Assembly: GCA_017854795.1 (NCBI GenBank)
Contig: JAFMHB010000005.1
Location: forward strand, 74,143 to 107,572
Direction: 5' to 3'
Length of the DNA stretch: 33,430 bases
DNA from: Candidatus Nanopelagicales bacterium
GTDB taxonomy: Bacteria > Actinomycetota > Actinomycetes > S36-B12
The position numbers were made by a program, and so were the translations under genes. Below are positions 18,286 to 25,207 of the stretch, piece by piece. Numbering within the stretch: the stretch's first letter is position 1; every line of letters begins with the position of its first letter. A model generated the notes under the pieces. The model saw only the letters and a program-made list of their open reading frames with translations, did no database searches and was not told the DNA's origin.

Positions 18286-19698
18286 TTAAGAATCGAAGCC
18301 AAGGCCGAGTGAATCAAGTAAACGTAACCACAGATTACGCTTCCCCTTTTCTCGGTCTGCCCTCTGCAAAGATTTGGTGGTCCACGAAATTACCCAACTG
18401 CGAAATGGTTCCGGCGGAAATGGCAGTGGCTTTGTCTTGACCATTCGGAGTTTTGTTCGTGCGGTTTCTCGCCCCTGAAGGAGATCCAGTGACGTCAGCG
18501 CGGCAAAACGCGAAGCCCCCACCCCTAGCCCGGTAAATCCCGCGACGTACACAGTTTTGCCCCCATGGGCTTTTCCCCAGAAGGCACTAAATCGTGAACA
18601 GGTGTCGATCGCACCTCCCCAGCCGTGAGAGAAATTTACATCGGCCAGTTGTGGGAATGTCTGCACAAAATGATCGGCTAACCGTGCGAATGAGTCAAAA
18701 TCTGTATCGAACTCGGGCTTAACGCCGGCTTTGCCGTGATAAAGCGCGTCATATCCTCCAAATAGTATGCGACCGTCTTCGGTGACTCGGTAGTAATGAA
18801 ATTGATTGCCGCTGTCACCCACACCCTCGCGATTCAACCAGCCAATTGATGCCCGCTGCTCGGTGCTGAGTGGTTCGGTTACCAAGACGTAGTCGTAAAC
18901 CGGCACTATTAAGTGTTTGAGTCTTTTCAGTAATGGTGGATAGGCATTCGTTGCCAAAACAACCAAGCGACCTGTGACGTCATGACCACGCACCTTTACA
19001 AGAACGGAATTTCCCGAATCTTGCAATTGATCAACTTCTGAGTCCTCGAAAATTTCTACGCCCAAACGCTCAAGTTCCCGGGCCAACCCCCAGGCCAACC
19101 GAGCCGGATCCACCACCGCAACTTCGGGGTCGAAAAGTGCTCCCTGGTAAATCGGAGAGTTGATTCTTGATCGAATCTGATCTGACGTTAAGTATTGAGA
19201 ACTAACCCCCAAATCATTCATTGCATCATGGACCTCTTGCAACTCTCGTGCTTGATAATCCTGTGTTGCCACATCAATCTCACCGGAGACAAGCCAATCG
19301 CACTCGATCTTCAATTGACTTATTCGGGCATCGATCTCAGTCAAATTTTGTGATCCCAATCGAAGTAGTTCCGGCATTTCATCTGGCCAGCGTGCAAGGC
19401 CGTTACTAAAACCGTGTGTCAGCGAGGCAGCGACAAAGCCACCGTTTCTACCCGTAGCTCCACTCGCAATGCGATCACTTTCGAGAACGACAATCTTCCA
19501 GTGCGGATTCTCCAGTACAGCCTCAAGCGCTGACCAAAGACCGGTAAAGCCTGCTCCAATAACAACCAGGTCGGCTTCAATGTCTTGATTGACAGGAGGC
19601 ATTGCAGCGGGTCGCTGCAAATTATCCAACCAGAAACTTTCATGCCGGAGGGACTTGGTTTTGGTATAACCATTTTGTGAGGGTATTTCACTAAACAC
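18286..19698 (-). CDS. FAD-dependent amine oxidoreductase, PuuB/DadA-like
   Basis: This is a DAO-family flavoprotein predicted to oxidise an amine, most likely putrescine or a gamma-glutamyl derivative, to an aldehyde. The 470-residue protein has the FAD-binding Rossmann motif VVIGAGFTGLWSALEA (about 45-60), followed by ASGATGRNGGFVAASLTHG typical of PuuB-like oxidases. The C-terminal flavin region includes GYDALYHGKAG, HGWGGAIDTCSRF and VAGFTGLGVGASRFAALTSL. A basic tail of about 50 residues follows. The start is GTG at 19698 with AAGGA 6 nt upstream. It lies 157 bp after potC and just before the ureohydrolase. No gamma-glutamylputrescine synthetase (PuuA) is in view, so it may act on free putrescine, but this is inference. 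Confidence 0.82.
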   Translation of the reverse strand: MFSEIPSQNGYTKTKSLRHESFWLDNLQRPAAMPPVNQDIEADLVVIGAGFTGLWSALEAVLENPHWKIVVLESDRIASGATGRNGGFVAASLTHGFSNGLARWPDEMPELLRLGSQNLTEIDARISQLKIECDWLVSGEIDVATQDYQARELQEVHDAMNDLGVSSQYLTSDQIRSRINSPIYQGALFDPEVAVVDPARLAWGLARELERLGVEIFEDSEVDQLQDSGNSVLVKVRGHDVTGRLVVLATNAYPPLLKRLKHLIVPVYDYVLVTEPLSTEQRASIGWLNREGVGDSGNQFHYYRVTEDGRILFGGYDALYHGKAGVKPEFDTDFDSFARLADHFVQTFPQLADVNFSHGWGGAIDTCSRFSAFWGKAHGGKTVYVAGFTGLGVGASRFAALTSLDLLQGRETARTKLRMVKTKPLPFPPEPFRSWVISWTTKSLQRADREKGKRNLWLRLLDSLGLGFDS

Positions 19699-19707
19699 GC
19701 GGGGTCC

Positions 19708-19750
19708 TTACGTCGAAGTTAACGTAATGAGTCAGACCGAGCGCCTGACT
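19708..19750 (-). promoter_or_regulatory. Paired inverted repeats in front of the FAD oxidase gene
   Basis: Two perfect 6-bp inverted repeats lie back to back just upstream of the GTG start: TTACGT (19708-19713) with ACGTAA (19722-19727), and AGTCAG (19730-19735) with CTGACT (19745-19750). They sit in the only sizeable gap (157 bp) of the pot operon. They could be an operator, a small RNA hairpin or chance. No clear -35/-10 pair was found next to them. Confidence 0.35.
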
Positions 19751-19855
19751 TTCCCACCAATCCCTTCGGACCTAACATCTAGTTGACTTAAATATTTTAC
19801 TCAATCACTTTTGCACCCGATTAAAAAGGCTTTTCAATTGTGAAACGGTTTCAGA

Positions 19856-20698
19856 TTAACTCTTAGGAAGAAGCGCGTCAATATTTACTGGGTTCTTTGA
19901 GATGTCATTTTCCAACGCCTTCCGCCTGCGGCTTCCCACAAACTGGCTAATGAGGACGATCAGCAGTGCGATCACGAATACGAGGGTCGCTAGAGCGTTA
20001 ACCTGTACTGGAATTCCTCGCTGCGCGGCCCCCCAGATGTAGATCGGAAAGGTCACAACAGTCCCCGCGTTGAAGAAACTGATTATGAAGTCATCAAATG
20101 ACAGTGAGAAGCCCAACAGCGCCGCACCGGCAATGCCAGGGGCCACGAGTGGGAGGGTGACATAGCGAAATGCTGCCCGAGGACCGGCGTACAAATCACG
20201 GGCCGCTTCTTCAAGTCTGGGATCCATTCCCTGTAGCCGAGCCTTAACGGTCACGACAACAAATGAAATCGTGAACATGATGTGGGCGATTACGATGGTG
20301 ATTTCACCCAATGGAAACCGCAAATTCAAGAACAAGGCAAGAAGGCTGGCACCCATAACCACTTCCGGTGTAGTCATGGGAAGAAAAATCAGGAGATTGG
20401 TGGAAGAGCGTCCGCGAAACCTGTACCGCACGAGAGCAAACGCAATCATGGTTCCCAAAATCGTAGCGATCAGAGTTGAAACTAGGCCGATTCGAATGCT
20501 GATCATGAACGAATCGCACACGCCTGGAACTCCACAAATATTCTTCCAACCATCCAATGAAAAGGTATTCCAACTGGTGTTGTATTTGCCCTCCGGCTTA
20601 TTAAAACTCAACACGGCAACGACAGCAATGGGTATGAATAGGTAAACCAAAACCGCGACAGCGACAACCCCAAGTAAGTTGCGACGAATCCAGCGCAT
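19856..20698 (-). CDS. potC: Polyamine ABC transporter permease (PotC-like)
   Basis: This is one of two inner-membrane permeases of a spermidine/putrescine-type ABC importer. The 280-residue protein has an N-terminal membrane helix (VVAVAVLVYLFIPIAVVAVL) followed by five more hydrophobic segments. The conserved cytoplasmic EAA loop reads EEAARDLYAGPRAAFRYVTL and contacts the ATPase. The SLSFDDFIISFFNAGT segment is a PotC/PotI hallmark. Its ATG overlaps the potB stop by one base (TAATG at 20696-20700), giving translational coupling. It ends before a 157-bp gap and the amine oxidase gene. Confidence 0.9.
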   Translation of the reverse strand: MRWIRRNLLGVVAVAVLVYLFIPIAVVAVLSFNKPEGKYNTSWNTFSLDGWKNICGVPGVCDSFMISIRIGLVSTLIATILGTMIAFALVRYRFRGRSSTNLLIFLPMTTPEVVMGASLLALFLNLRFPLGEITIVIAHIMFTISFVVVTVKARLQGMDPRLEEAARDLYAGPRAAFRYVTLPLVAPGIAGAALLGFSLSFDDFIISFFNAGTVVTFPIYIWGAAQRGIPVQVNALATLVFVIALLIVLISQFVGSRRRKALENDISKNPVNIDALLPKS

Positions 20699-21588
20699 TA
20701 AACCAGATCCTCCGTTCCAGCCCGGCGAATATAGGTGAATACCAACACGAGAATCGAGGCCATCAACACGAATGACAGGGCACTAGCCGTTGGGTAGTCT
20801 CGGAATTCGATGAAGTTGGTTTGGATCACGTTACCGATCATTCGGTCTTGAGTGGAACCCAATAATTCAGAGTTGATGTAATCACCGGTCGCAGGAATGA
20901 ATGTCAGCAAAGTTCCCGCAACGACACCCGGCAATGAGAGCGGCCAAGTCACCTTACGAAATGTTGTGAATGCTGATGCGTAGAGGTCATTTGACGCCTC
21001 TAATAAGCGTGGATCGATTTTTTCCAAAGCTGCATAGAGTGGCAGGATCATAAATGGCAGAAAATTGTAAGTAAGTCCTGCGATGACAGCGATTCCCGTG
21101 TTAAGAATTCGATCATCAGGTAGCAAATGCAAGTAATTGAAGAATGACGTGATGAATCCTTCGTCTGCGAGAATCGTCTTCCATGCGTAGGTTCTCAACA
21201 AGAATGATGCAAACGACGGTGCAATAACAAGAACAAGCATGAGTGCCCGCCACCGACCGGCCTTGAAAGCAATGAAATAGGCCAAGGGGTACGCGATAAG
21301 AAGCGCGAGTCCTGTCGCGATACCTGCGTATACAAATGAGCGAAGAAATTGTGGCCAATACTCCACTAATGCATCAGAGTAATTACTTATTTGAAAGGCC
21401 GGGACGTACTGTCCTGATTGTCCCGCTACAGGAGCTTGCAAACTGGTTAAAAACAATGTCACGAACGGTATGGCAAAGAAGATCGCCAACCAGGTCATGC
21501 CGGGAAGTAACAAAAAATAACCGGTACGAGATTTTCTCTGACCGACTACACCACTTGTGCTACCTGTTGAGGGAAGAACCGCAACCAC
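20698..21588 (-). CDS. potB: Polyamine ABC transporter permease (PotB-like)
   Basis: This is the partner permease of PotC in the polyamine importer. The 296-residue protein has six predicted membrane helices, starting with LLPGMTWLAIFFAIPFVTLF. It has an EAA loop at LLEASNDLYASAFTTFRKVT followed by WPLSLPGVVAGTLLTFIPAT, the PotB/PotH pattern, and a GDYINSELLGS segment. It starts 2 nt after the potA stop and overlaps potC by one base, so potA, potB and potC are one tight transcription unit. Confidence 0.9.
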   Translation of the reverse strand: MVAVLPSTGSTSGVVGQRKSRTGYFLLLPGMTWLAIFFAIPFVTLFLTSLQAPVAGQSGQYVPAFQISNYSDALVEYWPQFLRSFVYAGIATGLALLIAYPLAYFIAFKAGRWRALMLVLVIAPSFASFLLRTYAWKTILADEGFITSFFNYLHLLPDDRILNTGIAVIAGLTYNFLPFMILPLYAALEKIDPRLLEASNDLYASAFTTFRKVTWPLSLPGVVAGTLLTFIPATGDYINSELLGSTQDRMIGNVIQTNFIEFRDYPTASALSFVLMASILVLVFTYIRRAGTEDLV

Positions 21589-21590
21589 GC

Positions 21591-22742
21591 TCAGGCTCCT
21601 GCTGCCATCGCTTGCACCGTCGTGGCCAGAAGCGTTTCCCCACCAGCAAGACCAAAAGTATGCTCGGGAGCCCAGTGCACCAGCACCCTGTCACCTACAC
21701 TGGAGCGATCTCCCACAATCACATTCTGTTCAAAGACTGTGATGTTTTGACCCCAGGGCACCGTGATCAAATATTGAGTGGACACCCCAGCATATGAGAC
21801 GTCGACTACTGTCCCCTCCAAAATGTTATTGCCGGTTGGGATTTTCTCGCGGTCCGGAATGTCAAGGACTGTCATTTTCTCAGGGCGAATGCCAACAATT
21901 ATTTCGTCGCCTGTAGCCGAGTTGCGTTGCACCGGAACTAAAAATTTAATTCCATTCGCTAGGACTTCAATCATGTTTGAATCACTAGCAATCCGTGTGC
22001 CAGCGAATAGATTGGACTGACCTAGGAAATTCGCCACGAAAACAGTCTTGGGTAATTCATAGATTGAGGCAGGGTCACCCAGTTGCTCAATACGGCCAGC
22101 GTTCATGACAGCGATCGTGTCAGCCATAGTCATGGCCTCTTCCTGATCATGGGTCACGTGAACGAATGTAGTTCCCACTTCCGTTTGAATCCGCTTCAAT
22201 TCAATTTGCATCTGGCGGCGCAGTTTGAGATCAAGAGCACCCAAAGGTTCATCCAGTAGTAGAACATCAGGCTCATTAATTAGTGCTCGGGCAACGGCAA
22301 CGCGTTGTTGTTGCCCGCCGGAAAGTTGGGTTGGTTTGCGCCTTGCCATGGGCGCTAGTTCAACGAGTTCCAACATGGCGTTCACTGCAGGCTCAACATT
22401 CTTGATGCCACGACGACGCAACCCAAAGGCGACATTCTCGAAAATATCCAAATGCGGAAATAACGCGTACGACTGGAAAACCGTATTGACCGGTCGCTGG
22501 AATGCGCGAAGCGAGGTAATGTCTGATTCACCAATCGAGATACGACCCGACGTTGGATCTTCTAATCCGGCGACCATACGCAGAGTAGTCGTCTTGCCAC
22601 ACCCAGAAGCTCCCAAGAGTGCGAAGAATGAACCTGCAGGGATGGTCAAGGTGAGGTCGTCCACAGCAGCAACGTCACCGAACATCTTGGTGAGATTTGA
22701 TAGGTGCAGATCCTCCACATTGCGTTCGCGATCGTGAACCAC
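21591..22742 (-). CDS. potA: Polyamine ABC transporter ATP-binding protein (PotA-like)
   Basis: This is the ATPase that powers polyamine import. The 383-residue protein has Walker A GASGCGKT (residues 44-51), the signature LSGGQQQRVAVARAL, Walker B VLLLDEPLGALD, and an H-loop in FVHVTHDQEEAMTMA. The C-terminal TOBE domain (about 250-370) is characteristic of PotA/PotG and related MOI-type ATPases. The start is GTG at 22742 with AAGGGG about 7 nt upstream, and a second GTT codon follows. It lies downstream of potD behind a strong stem-loop and immediately upstream of potB. Confidence 0.92.
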   Translation of the reverse strand: MVHDRERNVEDLHLSNLTKMFGDVAAVDDLTLTIPAGSFFALLGASGCGKTTTLRMVAGLEDPTSGRISIGESDITSLRAFQRPVNTVFQSYALFPHLDIFENVAFGLRRRGIKNVEPAVNAMLELVELAPMARRKPTQLSGGQQQRVAVARALINEPDVLLLDEPLGALDLKLRRQMQIELKRIQTEVGTTFVHVTHDQEEAMTMADTIAVMNAGRIEQLGDPASIYELPKTVFVANFLGQSNLFAGTRIASDSNMIEVLANGIKFLVPVQRNSATGDEIIVGIRPEKMTVLDIPDREKIPTGNNILEGTVVDVSYAGVSTQYLITVPWGQNITVFEQNVIVGDRSSVGDRVLVHWAPEHTFGLAGGETLLATTVQAMAAGA

Positions 22743-22778
22743 CAGCCGCCCCTTCAGGTTGAATATTTGAGAGAATTT

Positions 22779-22806
22779 GAGGGGATCGAATCACTTCGAT
22801 CCCCTC
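22779..22806 (-). terminator. Intercistronic stem-loop between potD and potA (12-bp perfect stem, 4-nt loop)
   Basis: GAGGGGATCGAA (22779-22790) pairs perfectly with TTCGATCCCCTC (22795-22806) around a 4-base loop. On the minus strand it begins 9 bases after the potD stop codon. It is not followed by a U tract. The likely role is partial attenuation or protection of the potD mRNA 3' end, giving more binding protein than membrane components, as described for other ABC operons with the binding protein first. The role is inference. Confidence 0.7.
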
Positions 22807-22815
22807 GAGAAAAAC

Positions 22816-24021
22816 CTAGTTCCCGGTCGCCTTTTGGAATAGTCGTTCATAAGCTTCATTCTGCTCGGCGGAAAGTTCCATAAAGACGTATGCCGAATCA
22901 AGTATCTCTGTGGATGGGAAAATCCACTCACTTGTCGCTAATTCGGGATCAATATTTTCCATGGCCGCCTGTGCGCCTTCTACGGGACACAGATAGTTGA
23001 CCCAAGCAGCAACCTCAGCCGCCACTTCAGGTTCGTAGTAATAGTTCATTACTTTCTCGGCATTTTTCTTGTGCTGAGCCAACGAAGGAATCAGCATGTT
23101 GTCCGTCCACAACGTGCCGCCACTTTCGGGCAAACTGAATCCGAAATCCTCGCCAAGCGCAATAACGTCTCCCGACCATCCAATAACGGCTATGACATCA
23201 CCGCTATCCAGCGCGCCAATGTAGTCATTTCCCGTTACCTGGCGAATTTGACCGTTATCTACCTGCTGTGTTAGGGCCGCAATAGCTTCTTCGAATTCGG
23301 CGTCCGTGAAGTCTGATGGGTTGTAACCCAGCCAGGCCAGAATGCACCCCATCGTGTCCCGCATTTCTGAAAGTACCGTGATTCTTCCCTTTAACGCGGG
23401 GTCAAAAAGTTCATCGAGTGAGACGAGCGCGTCCTTACCCGTTGCAGACTTAAGAGCGGGGACGTTATATCCCAATCCAGCAAAGCCAGACTGCCATGGC
23501 AAGGTGTAGTCGCGGTTGATATCGAATTCCACCGCTGAAAGCCGAGGGATCAGATTCACCGAATTCGGGATGCTCGCTTTGTCAAGTTTCTGAGCGTACC
23601 CGTTTTGAATCCACAGTGCAGCCATCCAGTCGGTGAGGACAACAATGTCGCGGCCAATATCGCGTCCCTGTTCTAGTTGGGTACGCACTTTGGCAAAAAA
23701 CTCATTGTTGTCGTTGACATCTTCCGTATAGGTGACATCGATTCCCGTTGCGGATTTGAACTCTTCCAGAGTGGGGTACGTGCCAGTCTCTTCATCTGTA
23801 TCCAAATAAGACGGCCAGTTGGACCAATTGACCAGCATTTCCGTGTCGGACATGTCTTCAGCAGCGGACGCTTCCGTGGAATCGCCCGAACTTGTGCCAC
23901 AAGCGGTGGCGAGCATTGCCGCTCCACCAATCCCGGCGGCTTGGAGCAACCTCCGGCGTGACACTGAAGATCGCATACCTTGGGCTATTGCTGCAATTGC
24001 TTCTGGACGGTGTGAATTCAT
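22816..24021 (-). CDS. potD: Polyamine ABC transporter substrate-binding protein (PotD-like), Tat-type lipoprotein
   Basis: This is the extracytoplasmic receptor of the polyamine importer. From the ATG at 24021 the protein is 401 residues and starts with a twin-arginine lipoprotein signal: SRRRLLQAAGIGGAAMLATAC, split here as SRRRLLQ and GGAAMLATAC, with the lipid-bearing cysteine at position 41. The mature part has the family-typical MLVNWSNWPSYLDTD and WLGYNPSD regions and ends with an NEAYERLFQKATG segment like PotD/PotF. I prefer this start because GAAGGGA lies in front. A longer frame beginning at 24129 adds 36 residues with no signal-like character. First gene of the pot operon. Confidence 0.9.
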   Translation of the reverse strand: MNSHRPEAIAAIAQGMRSSVSRRRLLQAAGIGGAAMLATACGTSSGDSTEASAAEDMSDTEMLVNWSNWPSYLDTDEETGTYPTLEEFKSATGIDVTYTEDVNDNNEFFAKVRTQLEQGRDIGRDIVVLTDWMAALWIQNGYAQKLDKASIPNSVNLIPRLSAVEFDINRDYTLPWQSGFAGLGYNVPALKSATGKDALVSLDELFDPALKGRITVLSEMRDTMGCILAWLGYNPSDFTDAEFEEAIAALTQQVDNGQIRQVTGNDYIGALDSGDVIAVIGWSGDVIALGEDFGFSLPESGGTLWTDNMLIPSLAQHKKNAEKVMNYYYEPEVAAEVAAWVNYLCPVEGAQAAMENIDPELATSEWIFPSTEILDSAYVFMELSAEQNEAYERLFQKATGN

Positions 24022-24235
24022 TGGGATTCCCTTCGTGCGCTCGTGAGTAATGCGATTCTCTTTTCGTGCCATTAATTTCCGTACTATGGCGCTCATGCTA
24101 TTGCATGGGCTATTGAATGGGACACACATTATGGTCTTCCGAGTCTATCTAGATTGACCTAATGTTTACCCCATCTTCGCCCCATTCCGAAAAAAAGTAC
24201 GGACAAAAGTCTCTAAATAATACAAGCGCATCACA

Positions 24236-24245
24236 GTTATATAAC
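24236..24245. promoter_or_regulatory. 10-bp palindrome GTTATATAAC, possible operator
   Basis: GTTATATAAC is a perfect palindrome lying about 40 bp upstream of the candidate -35 box of the plus-strand operon and in the middle of the divergent region. A second short palindrome, GTATAC, follows at 24266-24271. Its position fits a repressor or activator site serving either operon, but short AT-rich palindromes also occur by chance. Confidence 0.3.
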
Positions 24246-24282
24246 AAGGTGGAAATAATATGCCTGTATACCCGTAAACTAT

Positions 24283-24313
24283 TTGACTTGGAGATGCATT
24301 CCGGTTGTAGCAT
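24283..24313 (+). promoter_or_regulatory. Candidate sigma-70 type promoter of the pyrimidine-type operon
   Basis: TTGACT at 24283-24288 matches the -35 consensus at five of six bases. A weak -10 follows: TGTAGC at 24306 after 17 bp, or TAGCAT at 24308 after 19 bp. Transcription would begin about 20-25 nt before the ATG at 24343. The -35 is good and the -10 is poor, which would suit a promoter that needs activation. Confidence 0.4.
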
Positions 24314-24342
24314 TCTTTAAATCACTCGAGATGGAGTTGTAA

Positions 24343-25179
24343 ATGAGCATTGTTCGTGCTGCCCTAGTTCAGACTGACTGGACCGGCGACAAAGAGTCCA
24401 TGATTGTTAAGCACGAACAATACGCACGAGAGGCGGCGGCGGCAGGCGTAAAAGTTATCTGTTTCCAGGAACTTTTTTATGGGCCCTATTTTTGCCAGGT
24501 TCAAGATGCCGAATTTTACGCCTACGCTGAAGCCATTCCCGGCCCGATCACTGAGCGCTTTCAAGCACTTGCTCGTGAACTCGAGATGGTCATGGTTTTG
24601 CCCATGTATGAAGATGCGGGTCCGGGCTTTCTTTACAACACTGCAGCGGTCATTGATGCCGATGGAAGTTACCTCGGCAAGTACCGCAAGCAACACATTC
24701 CGCACGTCAAGGGCTTCTGGGAGAAGTTTTACTTCCGCCCAGGCAATGGTGGTTACCCAGTTTTCGACACAGCCGTAGGCAAAATTGGTGTTTACATTTG
24801 CTACGACCGCCACTTCCCCGAAGGTTGGAGGGCCCTTGGCCTTAATGGCGCACAAATAGTCTTCAACCCTTCAGCCACATCTCGTGGACTATCCGAGTAC
24901 CTGTGGAGCATTGAACAACCAGCTGCAGCCGTCGCCAATGAGTATTACGTGGGAGCAATTAACCGCGTAGGTATCGAAGATCTCGGTGATGACGACTTCT
25001 ACGGACAGTCATACTTTGTCGACCCAGAGGGTAGTTATGTCGGAGAAAAAGGCGATCCTTTCAAGTCGGAACTCATCATTCGCGACCTTGATTTGGAATT
25101 AATTACCACGGTGCGGACCCGCTGGCAGTTCTACCGCGACCGCCGCCCCGATGCTTATCAGGATCTCACCCGCCCATAA
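24343..25179 (+). CDS. N-carbamoyl amidohydrolase of the nitrilase superfamily (beta-ureidopropionase-like)
   Basis: Predicted to hydrolyse an N-carbamoyl amine, most likely N-carbamoyl-beta-alanine to beta-alanine, CO2 and ammonia. The 278-residue protein has the complete Glu-Lys-Cys triad: E43 in CFQELFYGPYF, K116 in GKYRKQHIPHV and C153 in GVYICYDRHFPEGWR. The ATSRGLSEYLWSIEQPAAAV stretch and NEYYVGAINRVG resemble ureidopropionase-type enzymes found with dihydropyrimidinases. The ATG at 24343 follows GGAG. It is the first gene of the operon and lies 28 nt before dihydropyrimidinase. Because a polyamine operon is divergent from it, N-carbamoylputrescine amidase is the main alternative, and the gene's own operon argues for the pyrimidine role. 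Confidence 0.85.
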   Translation: MSIVRAALVQTDWTGDKESMIVKHEQYAREAAAAGVKVICFQELFYGPYFCQVQDAEFYAYAEAIPGPITERFQALARELEMVMVLPMYEDAGPGFLYNTAAVIDADGSYLGKYRKQHIPHVKGFWEKFYFRPGNGGYPVFDTAVGKIGVYICYDRHFPEGWRALGLNGAQIVFNPSATSRGLSEYLWSIEQPAAAVANEYYVGAINRVGIEDLGDDDFYGQSYFVDPEGSYVGEKGDPFKSELIIRDLDLELITTVRTRWQFYRDRRPDAYQDLTRP

Positions 25180-25207
25180 AACTCGCCGTCCAGACGGAAG
25201 GATTGTC

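Larger units (their letters stand above)
24022..24342. promoter_or_regulatory. Divergent control region between the pot operon and the pyrimidine-type operon
   Basis: This is the largest non-coding stretch in the window (about 320 bases) and is visibly more AT-rich around 24180-24270. It must hold the promoters for both divergent operons. Visible elements include a plus-strand TTGACT box at 24283, a 10-bp palindrome at 24236-24245, and an 8-bp inverted repeat TCCGTACT (24078-24085) / AGTACGGA (24196-24203). A CATAAT-like minus-strand -10 lies at 24128-24133. A well-spaced AAGGTGG precedes a five-codon frame (MPVYP, 24260-24277). None of these is proven. No regulator gene is in the window. Confidence 0.5.

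Noticed and set aside
24022-24129. N-terminal extension of potD by 36 codons (start at 24129)
   Set aside because: The extension has no signal-like character and places the Tat signal in the interior. The ATG at 24021 has a good ribosome site and puts the twin-arginine motif near the N-terminus.
24364-24855. Minus-strand frame of 163 codons opposite the carbamoyl hydrolase
   Set aside because: The opposite strand carries the catalytic triad residues of a nitrilase-superfamily enzyme, and the reverse product has no recognisable features.
25151-25207. Earlier start of dihydropyrimidinase overlapping the hydrolase gene
   Set aside because: The extra 19 residues show no similarity to the family start, and the ATG at 25208 has GGAAGGA in front and begins directly with the conserved ILIKNGQVV strand.
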